Below, piece after piece: positions 50,836-63,243 of a DNA stretch of 64,000 nucleotides. The notes beneath the pieces were generated by a model that worked only from the letters and a program-made list of their open reading frames with translations, did no database searches and was not told the origin of the DNA. The translations under genes were made by a program, and so were the position numbers. How positions within the stretch are numbered: the stretch's first letter is position 1; every line of letters begins with the position of its first letter. Source of the stretch: Gavia stellata (taxonomy: Eukaryota > Chordata > Aves > Gaviiformes > Gaviidae); contig NC_082595.1 of the NCBI RefSeq assembly GCF_030936135.1, positions 20,783,930-20,847,929 of the forward strand, given 5' to 3'.

Positions 50836-53800
50836 TGCTTTAGTTTCTTTTCCTTCTTGGTAGTAAAAAGCAGTTGCTACAGTAGCTGGGAATTTGTGGG
50901 GATTTCTGTCTGCTTCATCTGTTTTACATTTTAATCTATTTTAAATGTTCTAGTCGTCCCAGCTGTACTGTGCATTTTTCCCCCTGAGAAGCTGTCAGAA
51001 CAGGAGCGGACAGGAGAAATTAATCTTCAATTGATCTGAGTTTTGTTCTGTTCTTCCCTCTGAACTGGTGTGGCAGCACGTAGTACTCTCTTGGGGGGTC
51101 ACTGTGTAAAGTTATTCTTAAGCTGTGTGTGAGCACCTGCCTCCCAGGTTACGCTCCTGCATGCCATGTGAACATGGTGTGCAGCTTCTGGGAACTCTCC
51201 TGATGCTTTCTAGCCTTGTGGAAAATGTATGTTCCTGCTACTGTGCTTGGATCACTGTAGCAGAGGCTATGCTGATGGCAGGCTCTGGCTACCTGAAGTG
51301 CCCTTGGGGCTGAATCTAGGTTGACACAGGCAGGAGGAGTTCCGGGGATTACAGAAATAATACGAGCATTTTAGAGAATCTCTGTAATGCTGGTGTTGCT
51401 GTAATTCAAGCTAATAATGTAACTAAGCTGATAAACATTGTTTAGAACTGACTTCGCTATATTTCATTCTATGATCAACCTGAAAATCTCTTGTTTAATT
51501 TATTGAGGCCACTAGGTGCTGCTAGTGATTCACAGGTTGGAAGCAAAGGTCTCTGTGAAAGGCACTTGGGAATCTGACTTAATGTCTCTTCTATTTTTTT
51601 TTAATGTTTCAAAACAATTTAACAAGCCTGACAAGGGAAAAGTTTTCCATATTGAATCCAGGTCTTTGAAGGTCACTGGTATAGATCTATCTCAGCATAA
51701 TACAGTTCAAATTATGATCATCTAAAAATGAATGTTGCTGCTTTGCAAAGAGATTGATGGTTTCTAACAGCAGGATGCTCCAGAGAATGTGTCTCCCTTG
51801 TGGGAGAGTACTACCTTGTCATGAGCATTAGCTGGTGACTAGCTGCATTCATGCAAAAATAATCAGTGTTTTTTCTAAGAATTAAGATTCCTACAACTGG
51901 GTCAGTCCTGGACTGGTAAAGGTAGAGAGACTGACAGCGTTAAAGAGCTTTTTGCTGGGAATGTAATGTCTTCAAGTTGACAGCTTCTGCTTCTCTTTGC
52001 ACTGCTCCTCACTGTAAAGAGGCTGGTGTTTTCTGTCAGTGCATTCGAGTGCTGGAAACTTGTTTCTAGTGAGAGGGAACCCAGGAGGCTCTTCAGAGAG
52101 CCTCTTGTTGAGTTGCATCAGCACCTTCAGAGATGTCTTTCTGTGCTAGAGCTGCCAGTTTCTGTGCAAGGCTATGACTGTTGCTGCAGTGGATAGCCTT
52201 ACTTTTGCACACTGACATGGTGAAGTGATGCTGGGGTGGTGTAGGAGCACAGAGCTTCCCCTTACCCCTTGTTCCAGCTAGCTTTTTCTCCTCAAAATAT
52301 GTTGCTGCTCCTCCTCCCTCTTCCAGGACTTAGGGTAAGCCAAGTCCTACTTTATTGCTGTTTGAGGGGGAAAGTTTAAAAAAAAAAAAAAATTAAAAGA
52401 AGGCAAAACAGGAGGCTTTACTCTTCCATCAGGAAAGAAAACACTTTGCTTCTGCCAGCTGTTGTTGTTTTTCCTTACTCTATTGTTTCCTTTTAGTGTG
52501 CTGTGATTTCTTTGTTCTCCAGAGAAAACATGCTTTGTATATGTGGAGAGAGCAGCTTTGATTAATGAAAGCAAACAGCCACTGCTTTGTTATTGTTGGT
52601 ATGATGCTCTGATATTTACTGTTTTCCAGACATTATTCCCGCTGCACTGGAAGGAATCTCTTAACTGGAAGCTGGGAGAGGGGATATGGGTTATGGAGAT
52701 TATTAGGCTTGTGGTGGATTGGATACATGTGTTTGATTTTACTGTGCATCATGTTGAAAGCAGAACTCCAGCAGATCAAGAAGGGAATTAAGTAAGCAAG
52801 CATTTATATAGGGGAACAAAGTGTTCCTCCTTTTAACCATGGTTGTTCTTGCCACTCTTCTTCCACAAACTTTAGGCATCTTACTCTGTTTTTCCATCTG
52901 CCTTTCTTCCCTAGCAACTTTTGTTTCCTAAAGGCTTCACTTGCATTGCCCTTCCATTCCATCTATTAGGATCACCCTCTCTCAAGCGTTGTCATTGTGC
53001 AGTAAAATAACTATGGGGAGCAGGACACACACTTGCTTCCCACATTAGGCACATTAGTATGTGACTTAGAATACCATGATCTATATGTACTGTGGTCATG
53101 GTTAGGTTTTCCTTGCAGGTCTAAGGAATGGATAAAAATTTATTCCTTACTGTGCAAAACAGTAACACAACAAGGGAAGGGGCATCAAACTGAGCTTTCA
53201 CCATGCATCACTCACCCCAGGAAGCCTTTTTGCTTGTAGCTCTTCCCTGAGTAGTTTATCATCTTTAGGATTGGTGTTGGCTGGCAATCCCTGGCTCGCT
53301 TGATGAGATTCCTCTATTCTCTAGTCAAACCCCTGAAGTGTGCAGCTTCATGGTGATGTGCCATTACAGCTGGTGGCCCCCAGAGGGGCTCCTCTAGCTA
53401 TGGGTTAGACTTAGCCAGAGCATGTGGGTAACCTGCTTTAACATGGTGGGGGCTTTGATTATGTGTCTCCATTAAACTGCTATTTGCACCTGAATTAATA
53501 AAGTGGCAAGTGCCTCAACCAACCTCTGGCCTAATTAGAAACTAGACACTTACCAGTCAGGTACCTAAGATAGAACTGGGAAGAAGGGAAGCAAGATTCA
53601 TGTCAGTAGATAGTTATGAGAAGTGGCTGGAGCTTGAAAGGTCCTGTGGCAAAAGAGTATTCCCTGTAACGGGTTATGCACCTGGGAAATGAAAATTAAA
53701 CTCTGCTGAAGTGGGAAGAGTAGAGTGGGGAGTAAGAGGATTCTCACTAAGATCTGATGACTCTTTTGCGTGTCAAAAAGGCTCTTGTGGGTTCTTAGAG

Positions 53801-56800
53801 TACTAGAAGTTAATTCAGCTCCCTGTTAGGTTAATGAAGGCCAGTACACAAAAGCCCTCAACTGTCTGCTCATTGCACATGATTTATTGTTAGTTCTGCC
53901 ATATTTAGGACTGCAGTAGAGAGTCTTGGTGGTGTTGCTGCTAAAGACTGTCAGGCTTGTGATTCTGCTTCCTCTCTGAACTTCCAATTTCCCTTGGACA
54001 ACAGGGATGCTACAGAAGTATGTATGTATTTTTAAGGTGTTGAGCGTGATTTAGCAGTCCCAAACAAGCTGGCTCATGCTAAACTGCAAGCTTGCTTTAT
54101 CAGCCTCCTAGCATACCCTTAGGTTAGAAGCACACCAGTGTTGTGATCGGAGAGCAGTGCACTGAGGTGGATGTGAACTTCTGTTTCCCCTGTGTAGGCT
54201 CTCAAAATACTCATGTACTTGTTTGTTTCAGGTTATGGCTTTTCAAAAGGACACAAACTGAAAAAGCAAGTGCTGTTGCCAGCTGTAAACATTGCTTTCT
54301 CCCCTCTTTGGCTGAAAATAAGTCGCACCTCTAATGGCTTAACAAACAAGGGTAGAAGGGAAAAAATATTTTTCTCTTGTGTTTACTTTGTGCCTTTTGG
54401 AGCTCTGAGTGCTGTCAGTGTCATTGTTTTCGCTTTATTGTCCAGTAGTTTCCCCTCTTGTCTACGTGGGTCTTTCCCATAACAGAGGAGAGAAAAACAA
54501 GTACAAAAAGTAGGAAAACACTATTGTAAAACCAAAGAAAGAGGGAGTCTGCCTGTGCTGTGGGCAGGTGGAAGGTCATAACTCGTTTTCACACATGAAG
54601 CAGAAATGAAGGTGATAAGGACCCTTTAAACTTTCCGGCATTGGCTTAACTCATGGAAAAAGCAGACTTTTTGGCTAAATTTCATACTGCCCCAGTAGTA
54701 GCTTTTTGCTGATGGCTTTTCTGTCTCCTAGGACCAGATTGTCAGCAGCTGTAAACAGCACTTTATTGTTCAGCACACAGGTTTTCCAATGAGTTTAGCC
54801 TATTGGCTGCAGTGCTTATTTTGAAAGTCCAGCTCAGATCAGTGCTGATAACTCAAAAATTTGTTCCAAAGTTACATCTGTTTCTCCAGTGTCCCTGGGT
54901 GGGCCAACTCTATTGTCAAGTCTCTCCTGAGAAGTACTTGGAGCTATTTTTTGTGCTGTGCAGAAGCCCATCAGTTAGCAGGCTGATGCTGAATGAAGCA
55001 AACCTCGGTTAGATTTTTTTGGCTATGATGATCATGAAACAACAAGCTGTTGTTTCTCCTGTCTCTTGTATCTCCACGAAATCTGTATTCAGATCTCCAT
55101 CCTTCGATGTCCCTCTGCTTGGTCTCCATTGGGATCCCCTTCCATTCTTGGTGTCACGTAGAGAGGGAGAGCTCTCTTAGTATGCTTCTTCCCATGTTTG
55201 TTCCCCATCTGTCTATTATTTGTTCTCCATTTTTGTTGTTGTTCTGCCCCCCTCCCCCCCACCCCCCATTGTCCAGGATCCTTCACATGCAGCTATTTCC
55301 CATACAGATGCCTAAAGCTTTTGGAACTAGTGTCCCAGACTGCGAGGACTCTCCTGTGGTCAGGTTGTCTCAGCCAAAGGCTTCCAGGCTCCCTATTAGG
55401 AAGACCTTGGGGGCTGTGTTAGGGCATGCTTTCACTTTGGTTTCCACAGAGGAGACCCTGAGCAACAGTCCGCAGAGGTGACAGCAGCCAGTCCACTCCA
55501 TTTTGGAAAATGTAAAAATTTAGGCTGCAGCTGCCCCTAAACTTGCTCTGCAGCTCAGCTTTTTATCTTCTGTATTGAAAGGAAAAGGGCTCACGTTTCC
55601 CAGCTGGGGAAAATCCATGCTTCAGAGTAGCTCTGGTCAGCAAGCATGTTACTGTCCCCTCCCCACCTCCCCTTCCTCAGACTTTACCTGCCTGAGGAAG
55701 GCTCCTCTGAGAAAACAGCTTGTATCTAGGGAAATGTTTCTTTGTAGAGCTGGGATTACTCTTACCCAAAAGCTGGGTAAGACTGAGGGGGCAGAGGAGA
55801 GCAAGACTGTGAGGAGATCTAGAGCAGAGGATAGACCTGCAGTACAAACCTGGTTCTGCATTTCACTCTGAAGGAGCCAGATGTCCCCTTGACTCCTTGC
55901 ATAGCACTCAGGGCTACTACGTAAATTTGATAACAAGGCTGAAGCTCCCTTACTTGCAGCACGAGGCTTTGCGCAGGTTTTGTGCAAGCACAGAAAGTCC
56001 TAGTGGGTTTGGCTCGAACAGCCAAATCATCTTGTACAGGGTCTCTACAAGCACTTGCATTTTTCACCTACTCTTGTTGCTTGTATTCTCTGGCATTTGC
56101 AGATCAGGCTGTAAATAAGGTTTGGCATAATTGTCCTTCTTTCCACTGGGTGGTGGTGGTGGTGTGGGACTGGCGTTTGCTTGTTTTAAAAACACCTCCC
56201 TTCTCCCCCCCCAGTTTCTTAAAAGATCCTGAGTACTGAGACAGGGACGAATGGATGTGGTAGAAGTATCCAGCATCATCTGGGATTGTGTGTCACTTTA
56301 GCTACTTAATTAATCCAGTGCTCTTGTCATTATGACACTTTCTGCTGGACACTCTCCTGGAATTGCTCTACTTCTAGCAGGCAGGATTTCACCAAGACCA
56401 GCAGAGGCACGTAGCTGAGTCGGGAACTGTGATGGCTGGTATGTTTTGCCTTTTGTTAAGTCAGGGGAGGTGTACAAGAAATTCTTTGTTGCTTTGCCCA
56501 GATTGGGGAACTAAAACTGTCCTGCTCCTGTTCAGAAAAGGATGTCAACTTGAAGTAAGGAGAGAAAAAGATTTTTTAATTTCATGTATTTGGGCCTCCT
56601 GCAAGGTAAAGAGCTCATCTTATACAAACTTCTTAAAATGGCTGCTCACACCCTGTCAGCTGTCCTCACTCAGGTGCTTGCTGTGGAACTAGAAGATCAG
56701 TCTTCTGCTGCAAACAGTCTGTTAATGCCTTTTTTTTTTTTAAATTACATTGTCTATGATAAGTCTATTCCTGTTTGGGGCATGGGGGGGGGGGGGGGGG

Positions 56801-58460
56801 GGCGGTGAAAAAAGGCTGTATATCTACCCAATGTCTTTTTCTCAAGTTTTGCAATGGCTGTGAACACTTACTGCCAGCAACACACTCTCAGTGTTCCTTT
56901 TCTTTAAATGCCTAAAGCAAAGGGTTTCCAGCAGGAGCAGGTGCTTGAAATTTTCACCTAGCATGAGTCCTTCTTCCCGGATGCTGCCATATTTTACTTA
57001 GAAGGATCAGCTGTGTGAGCCTGCAGTCTGTGCTTGATTTGCAACTGCTGCTGAGGTAAGCACAAAACTGACCAAAGCTGACAGGCTTGCTAGAGATGCA
57101 TTGATGAAATCTCTACAGTGGGTTGAAACTTAAGTAGTCTATTTGCTAGTAGAATCATCCCTCAGAAAGTGGGAGCTGCTTCTGTAGAAGATACCACTTT
57201 CCTTGCTTAAATGTGAGTCTATGCCTTGATTGCAACATACGTGGAAAAAAAAATGTCCTTGAAAAGGCCTTCCTCAGGAGAACATAGAGCACCTACTGTT
57301 TTAAACAGTTTAGGCAAGAAGCTTGTAAGTATCTTGGGAAGTAGATAAGTGAGAAGATTATGTACGAGAAATATTATTACCCAACAATGAAATGAAGATG
57401 GGCATGGTTTGTGGGCCTGATAGGAAAAGCAGGTACCCTTCAGAGCAAGAGTTACAACTAACTTTTAAAAGCCTGCAAGAAATACAGATTAAAGACTGTT
57501 TAAAACTCTTAAGTGATGTTAAGAATGAAGTTGCACATGAACATTTCATTTATAAAGTGTTAAAAGGCTTATCTCAACAGATCCATCAACAGCCTGGATC
57601 ATAACCAAATGTCTCTATTCAAATTCTTCACCACATCATTTTCATTGTGTGCAAGATGTATTCTGTAACGGTAGCTGTGCGGTCAGCCTGTTGTGACCTG
57701 TCACCTGACCCACCACAGGAAATAGAGACCATATTTTTGCTAATGCCTGTTCTTTGCCCACAGCAGTAAGAATGAAGGATGCTTCTGGCCCTCATCCTAG
57801 CTTGGAAATCAGTGCTCCCTGCAGTGCTTATATTTTTCTGAGTTTAAAACACTAAGAGCATGTTCTCTTTTTTTTTTTTTCTCTCCCCAGATCTACCATC
57901 ATTACTAGTTGTGTTGGAAAACATAGGAAACGTGCAGGATTCAAGATGCAAACCTGAGTGGGCATCATGTAGCTGCAGTGCAGATTACACTCAAATTACC
58001 ACAGAGGAGTGCAGCTGTCAGTTTTGGTTAGGGAAGTCTATGAAAGTATTCTCGGGTCTTGAGGGCTTATAACTTGGTGAAGGGTGCAATAACTTGAATT
58101 TTGTAGGAAATCTTATAATCGGGTTGCTTTAATTCAGGGTGTGTGTTCCCCATACACACCTCTTTTTGTGGGGAGATGAGGTAAGAAGAATAATACCTGT
58201 ATGCCAATTTGGAATGCACCTTTCAGGTTTGAGCTTTGTGCTGTTTTGTTTTCCCCTCTTTTTCCAGATGAGGGCTGTGCTCCTTAAGTAACTTCATGTT
58301 TCTGAGAAATGCTGCTTCAAACCTGCTTCTCGGGCCATTACAGATTCAGATGCTATATCCTACATTAGCAAACTGCTAATTTGGAGGTTGCTTTTCAGTA
58401 CATTTAGTCTTAACGTGTGCAGGCTGCTAACCAGAGAAAAACATATCGCCTATACATACA
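50836..58460. other. Convergent intergenic region FAM98A / RASGRP3
   Basis: About 7.6 kb between the two 3' ends. No gene is recognised on either strand and no CR1 element. It contains an A-run at about 52377-52391, C-rich tracts near 55245-55267, a G19 homopolymer at 56784-56802 and an isolated strong splice-acceptor-like sequence ending at 57890. Confidence 0.75.
56784..56802. repeat. G19 homopolymer
   Basis: An uninterrupted run of nineteen G followed by cggtg. It may form a G-quadruplex; run length in such tracts is often uncertain in assemblies. Confidence 0.9.
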
Positions 58461-59669
58461 TACACACACACTTAAAACTAAGGTGTTTATTACATGCTCA
58501 TTTTACCGTAATTGGAGCTGGCAGAGAGGACTCCTCTCCATTGAAGTCTAACCAGACATATGCATAGTGTCTTGGAATTCCTTGGAATTCTCAGCCATGT
58601 GCTGCCTATTTGAAGGATCCCCAGTCTGGGAACTGGTATCACTGTGCTGAACACCAATATGCTCACTGTAGCAATGTAAACATGGCCAAAATTCAAAACC
58701 CCAGGTGTGCAAAGGATTTCAACATCAAGGACTTTGTGAAAGGTTTTTGTCTGAGATTTAATCAACATACACACCTACTTCTTTCCTTAAAAGATCATTA
58801 CGAGCCTCTGGAAAAGGAGTGTTATCAAACAAGCTAAGATGCTTGGCTTCTGTCCTCACCATTGTTGTTGCTGGCAGACATACCGAAATGATGCAGTATA
58901 TTTAAAGGAGGCCAAATATATCCTCAATGGCATGTAGGGGAAGTTTTCACAAAAGTCATACAAGAGAAAACACTGAGCGCAGAGATCTGTTCTGCTGTGT
59001 CTGTGCAATGTTCATCCAAATGGCTTACTTGTGAGAAAATAAATAGTGCTTTATAACACCTTTCAGCTAAGAAAACAGGGCAATGGTTGAATTTAAAAGT
59101 ACAAGGTACAGGAAAACTTCTCCTGGCCCAGTGTGGCCTGTGACAGTTCATCAACGCTTGCTGTATTACAGTTGACATCTTAATTTTTCTGTGCTTCAGG
59201 GTGAGCAATCAGCTATCCTGTAACCAAAAGAAAATAGGCACTTACATGCTAGCAACAGATGGTCAATAAAAGCATGAGGCTTTGGAAGTGTAAACTTTAT
59301 GGGTGACAGCAACAGAAATCAGACTAATATCCTGCGCTAGCCTGACCTTGTATATTTATCAGAACGCTAGTTCTTGTGAATCTAACATGGAACCTTGAAC
59401 TGTGCATTGCAAGGGAACAACAGCCCATAATCTGGTCAGATATCCACCAGGCTATTTTAATGATTTTCAAAAAGAAAAGTGCCTAACTCCTAAAAGCACA
59501 TACTGACACCAAGAACAGTTAGAGTGTTACAGTAAATGCACGCTGCAGTGTAGAAAATAGGTATCTATGGATGATTTGGCATTCTTCTGAAACCAACTCT
59601 TGTGCAAGAAGCAATGGCAAATTTGAATGAAAAAGCATCCTGAAATTCATAAAATAACCTTATGAGGCC
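58460..59669 (-). other. Probable RASGRP3 3' UTR (possibly with a further short coding exon)
   Basis: Minus-strand sequence between the last recognised coding exon and the AATAAA at 58491-58486. No conserved protein is visible. If the donor at 59717-59716 is used, part of this is intron and a small terminal coding exon should lie here; I could not locate it convincingly. Confidence 0.5.
58486..58491 (-). terminator. Probable RASGRP3 poly(A) signal
   Basis: On the minus strand this reads AATAAA, followed about 17 nt later by a long GT-rich element (tgtgtgtgtatgtatgtata), a strong layout for 3'-end formation. It lies 1.2 kb beyond the last recognised RASGRP3 codon. Assignment to RASGRP3 is inferred from position and strand. 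Confidence 0.65.
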
Positions 59670-60082
59670 TCAGACTCTAGTAGATTTTAAACTGTCTTGG
59701 CTGCTTCTGCAACTCACCTCAGATTCTTGTCTTTCTGGGAGGGTTTCTATTCCATTGTGATCCTGTATATGTTGTGGCACCTCAGCTTCTAGCTCTGTAT
59801 CAGCCTGCACATTGGGCTTTTCGTTCTCCCATTTTGCAAAGCCTTTGTTCTTCCCAGCTTTGCCATGGAACTTGGACTTCATTTTGGGGAAAGTATGGGA
59901 ACCTGAATCATTCCAGCCTGGCTCATGCCACAGTGGTTCTGTCTGTGTTGCTTGGCTGGTGGTTGCCCTCTGCAGCCGCACCGAAATTTTCCGCGAAGAG
60001 CCAGTGACGAGGGTGATAGCTCTGCCATCGAGGTCCTGGTGTTCTGCAGCAACACTGGGAAATTCAAATACTTCGTCTTGGA
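59670..60082 (-). CDS. RASGRP3: RASGRP3 C-terminal exon
   Basis: The minus-strand acceptor ctctctttcag precedes 60082. The exon reads VQDEVFEFPSVAAEHQDLDG, then RAITLVTGSSRKISVRLQRA and on to ERQESE. After ESE there is a perfect donor (GAG/GTGAGT, GT at 59717-59716), while reading through gives 16 more residues, VSCRSSQDSLKSTRV-like, to a stop at 59672-59670. The human protein ends soon after the aligned position with GEDG, so splicing to a short last exon is plausible. The end at 59670 is therefore the read-through alternative. Confidence 0.85.
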
Positions 60083-63000
60083 CTGAAAGAGAGGGTAGAA
60101 TTGTTTATTTTGAATATTCTACTTTAAGGTCTTTACAAAAAGATAACTTAAGTCTGGGGCGGGGCAGAGGTAACACCCTATATGAAGCAGTGGTATAATT
60201 AGCAATATCCACATGACATGCTGCTTGGAAACTGATTCTGGCACTGTGTGCGCACATTTCCTTCTCCCTCCATCTGCATGCTCAGGGGATAAGGCAGAGC
60301 TAGAACTGTGCCCTATGTCTCCCAGCTCCTGCCCTTAAGTGGCTTATAAGGAGAAGTACAATTTCCCTAATTATAATTTTATTTCTTTTCAGCTGGGATA
60401 GGGGTGCCAGTACAGAGGATAGGGAGCCTCAGGCAGGAGACCAAGACCATCACTACAGAAAGGGATGTTGTAACTCGAGCACTGAACACAAGCCACAGTG
60501 CAGTGGAAAGTACATGTGCTGCTCTGTGCGTTGATACAAAAGAAAAATTAAAAATGGCAGCAAGGACGCTGGCCGCTAGAGAGGATTCCAGAAATGGTTT
60601 AAAATAGGAACAAAAGTGCTCTCACCTGGAGGCAGAGATGGACTGCTAGGCAGAGAGCCATGGTTGCTGCCTACTGAGGTTCCTCTGGAAAATTTCCTGC
60701 ACGCCAGCACAAGCAGGTCTCTGCATTGCTTATGACAGTTGGCACCGCAATCTGTAAAGAAAGCAATTGTCAAGTCACCAAATGGAAAGCCACAACTATC
60801 TGGTAGTCCCTCAGGGCTATTAGCAGACTAGATACCAGGAGGGACTTTGAAGGAACAAATACTTTGACAGAAGGTACAAAGGGAGTTACAGAAATGGATC
60901 ATTTGGTGTGAAGAGCATTACAAAAATTGGATTATTTCCATGGCAGCCATTAATAGAAATCTGGGGAAGGGAAGAAGGGGATGATATTGTAATCAGAAAT
61001 CAGTTTCAAGGAAAAAACCTGGAATTACTGGTATGATCCTGTGTATGCCATGGATAAAGCTTCTATTCCACTGCATGAGTCTCCAAAAAAAGGTTGGGTT
61101 TTTTTTATTTGACCCAGCAGGACCCCTTATAGTAACCACATTTAGTTGGAAGGCACTGGCGTGTCCATACTCTGAGCCTCTGGAAGGACAGCTGAAGGTT
61201 AAAACTCATCTAAGTAGCTCAGCAAGCAACATCAGCACAGAGTAAGCTCTGTGGACATGTATCATCCACCTGGATGAAACTGGCTGAGTGCCTGCACACC
61301 TAGCCTCTGCTGGGATTTGCATCACTGCAGATACACTCATCGCTAGGTACATTTATCTGAAGTGTGACTGCAGTATGGATCTTATCTGCAAGAAAGGGCC
61401 AAAGGGTGGAAGATGTGTGCCCCAAACGCAGGGTGTCTCTCTTCTGCGTCCCTTGCCCTTGTTTGAAAATTTCCATCTCCCTTGTTTCTCTGTTGCTGCT
61501 CCATGACCTAACATTTTGTTCTAGGTGAGCCATTGCCAAAGCATTGTGTTTATAACTCTCTGCTAAAAGAGCCATTCTGCTCAGGGCAGCAACTCTAGCA
61601 TCATGGGTGGTTTCTCCCATCACCTTGTTCATATGACTAATATGGAAGTACCTGTCCAGCTGTGGTTTTGTCTTTCCTAAAGGTAACACCTCATGCCCCC
61701 TTCCCCCCCCCCCAAATACAATAAAGATCTCTTTTGTCAGTGGAGGAACTCTTTCATCACTTGTAGACCACACAGTCTGGCTTTATCTCATTATCCACAG
61801 TGGTGGGGTAAGCAGCAGACCTGAACAGATAAACTTCTTCCCCCCCGCCCTGCTAGCACAGTGTCAGAGGTTCAAAACAGAAAATGACAGCTCTGTGCTC
61901 AAAGGCAGAAATCATCCATTATGGGTGCAGCACTCTAGTGGTGCTGGCATATGAAGCAGTTGGTAGCTGCTGCAACAAAGGGCAGGCACTAATTACACTT
62001 GTTGAGCACCTTAAGATTGAGCAAGCAGCTCTGTTCTCTTACTTTCATGCTCCATTGCCTATAGTTTTGTCTATACAGAACCACTTTTGCTCTCTCTCCA
62101 CTGGGCCACTGTTAGAAGCAATGATGCAGGACAGAGCACAGCTTTCAGATCTCAAGTTGAGTTTACAGGGCTGCTGTGACTAAACCCTATCTTCCTTCCC
62201 TCATCCTACCGGTAAAAGTACAGACCGCAACTAGCCCTTTCATAGCTGCTCAGATGACAGTAATCAGGAATAGCTGAATGACATACGTTGGTTTAGCCGT
62301 GGACATTTTCCCCACCCCTCTCTGAGGAAGAGATGTTCATGAGTGGAGAGGGAGACAGTAATACGGTGTATGCTAAAAAACAATCCTGCTGATTCTTCAC
62401 CCTTCTGGGAGCCAGTGAAAAACTAAGGGAAAAGAGTGCATATAAATACAACTATGAAGCTCCAGAGTGAATGTTCCCCTGTGAATAACTGAGATGCAAC
62501 TAAAACTGTGAAAATCAACAGTGCCTTCAGCCAGAGCTGGGCTGCCTGAGAAATAAATAGGTTCAGGACTTCAAAGCCAGTGAGGACCACTACAATGTCA
62601 TTCTTGGTCTGACCTGCTCAATATGGTGCAAGTACTGCATAAGAAATTAAATATGTTATGAAAGCAACAGAGCGGGCTGTAAGAGCTCTACGATTTTTTT
62701 TAAGTTGAATGTCTGCAGAAGATCTTGCAATGAGATCTGCTGGGCAGTCGAGGAATTAAATATTTCTCTATTTCTAGCTCAGCCACTATTGCATTGCAAG
62801 ATCAGTTAGGCTTCACTACAGGCATGTGGATGTACATGACAGCATTGCCAGCAGATGTTTTCCTGACCCCAGGTCTCAGCAGATATATTTCAGGATGTCT
62901 CAGTGTTAGGATGAGGACACTTGGTTTTCCAAGATGCAAGGTCTTTGCTGGTAGAAAGTGACACCTCATGGACTCAGAGGCTGCTTTGGACCTTTAGCTC

Positions 63001-63243
63001 ACACGACCTGTGTGTTCCTACTTGGCGCTATGTCCCCTAATGCAGTGAGACTTCATAGCATACCAGCAGTCACTGTTCATGGACAGTACCAAGTACATAA
63101 GCAAAATTTGGATGAACAGATGTCATTCTAGTAAAAAATACAGTTGACCTACTTGTGCTAAAACCCACCACCTACAGCCTGAAAAATCCATGCAATATTT
63201 ATTTACCTTTGCATTTGTAGCCTTGTTTGATTATACCCCAGAG
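59670..63243 (-). CDS. RASGRP3: RASGRP3, RAS guanyl-releasing protein 3 (C-terminal exons only)
   Basis: Three minus-strand exons in phase: 63243-63207, 60751-60626 and 60082 to 59718 or 59670. They encode the second half of the C1 domain, LWGIIKQGYKCK+DCGANCHKQC and RDLLVLAC, in which C-x2-C-x4-H-x2-C-x7-C is complete. The C-terminal region follows, with VRLQRATTSQATQTEP, SGSHTFPKMKSKFH and KGFAKWENEKP, nearly as in human. Known: RASGRP3 is a Ras and Rap1 exchange factor recruited to membranes by diacylglycerol or phorbol ester through C1, and acts downstream of the B-cell receptor. The first half of C1, the EF hands and the REM and CDC25 domains are upstream, beyond the window end. The gene converges on FAM98A, as in human. 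Confidence 0.94.
60626..60751 (-). CDS. RASGRP3: RASGRP3 exon (end of C1 domain)
   Basis: The minus-strand acceptor tttctttacag precedes 60751 and the donor ccag/gtgaga follows 60626. 126 nt encode DCGANCHKQCRDLLVLACRK and then FSRGTSVGSNHGSLPSSPSL and PP. It contains five of the zinc ligands of C1 (C, C, H, C, C in the order of the family motif, counting DC onward). Confidence 0.95.
60752..63206 (-). other. RASGRP3 intron within the C1 domain
   Basis: A 2.45-kb intron with a C-run near 61704-61713. Open frames up to 157 codons (minus strand 61300-61773) show no known domain. No repeat family recognised. Confidence 0.8.
63207..63243 (-). CDS. RASGRP3: RASGRP3 37-nt exon (middle of C1 domain)
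   Basis: On the minus strand the acceptor tctttctttgcag precedes 63243 and the donor aaag/gtaaat follows 63207. The 37 nt encode LWGIIKQGYKCK plus one base, which joins the AT at 60751-60750 to make the Asp of the next DCGANC. This reproduces the human C1 sequence exactly. It is far too short for ORF detection and was found from the protein match and the phase. Confidence 0.95.

Noticed and set aside
57392-57604. 70-codon Lys/Gln/Leu-rich open frame in the convergent intergenic region
   Set aside because: Looks protein-like in composition but has no family match I know, no splice sites and no start context; insufficient support.
61300-61773. 157-codon minus-strand open frame in the RASGRP3 intron
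   Set aside because: Searched by eye for RASGRP3 domains (C1, EF hand, CDC25) and found none; it lies between two well-defined exons of the same domain.
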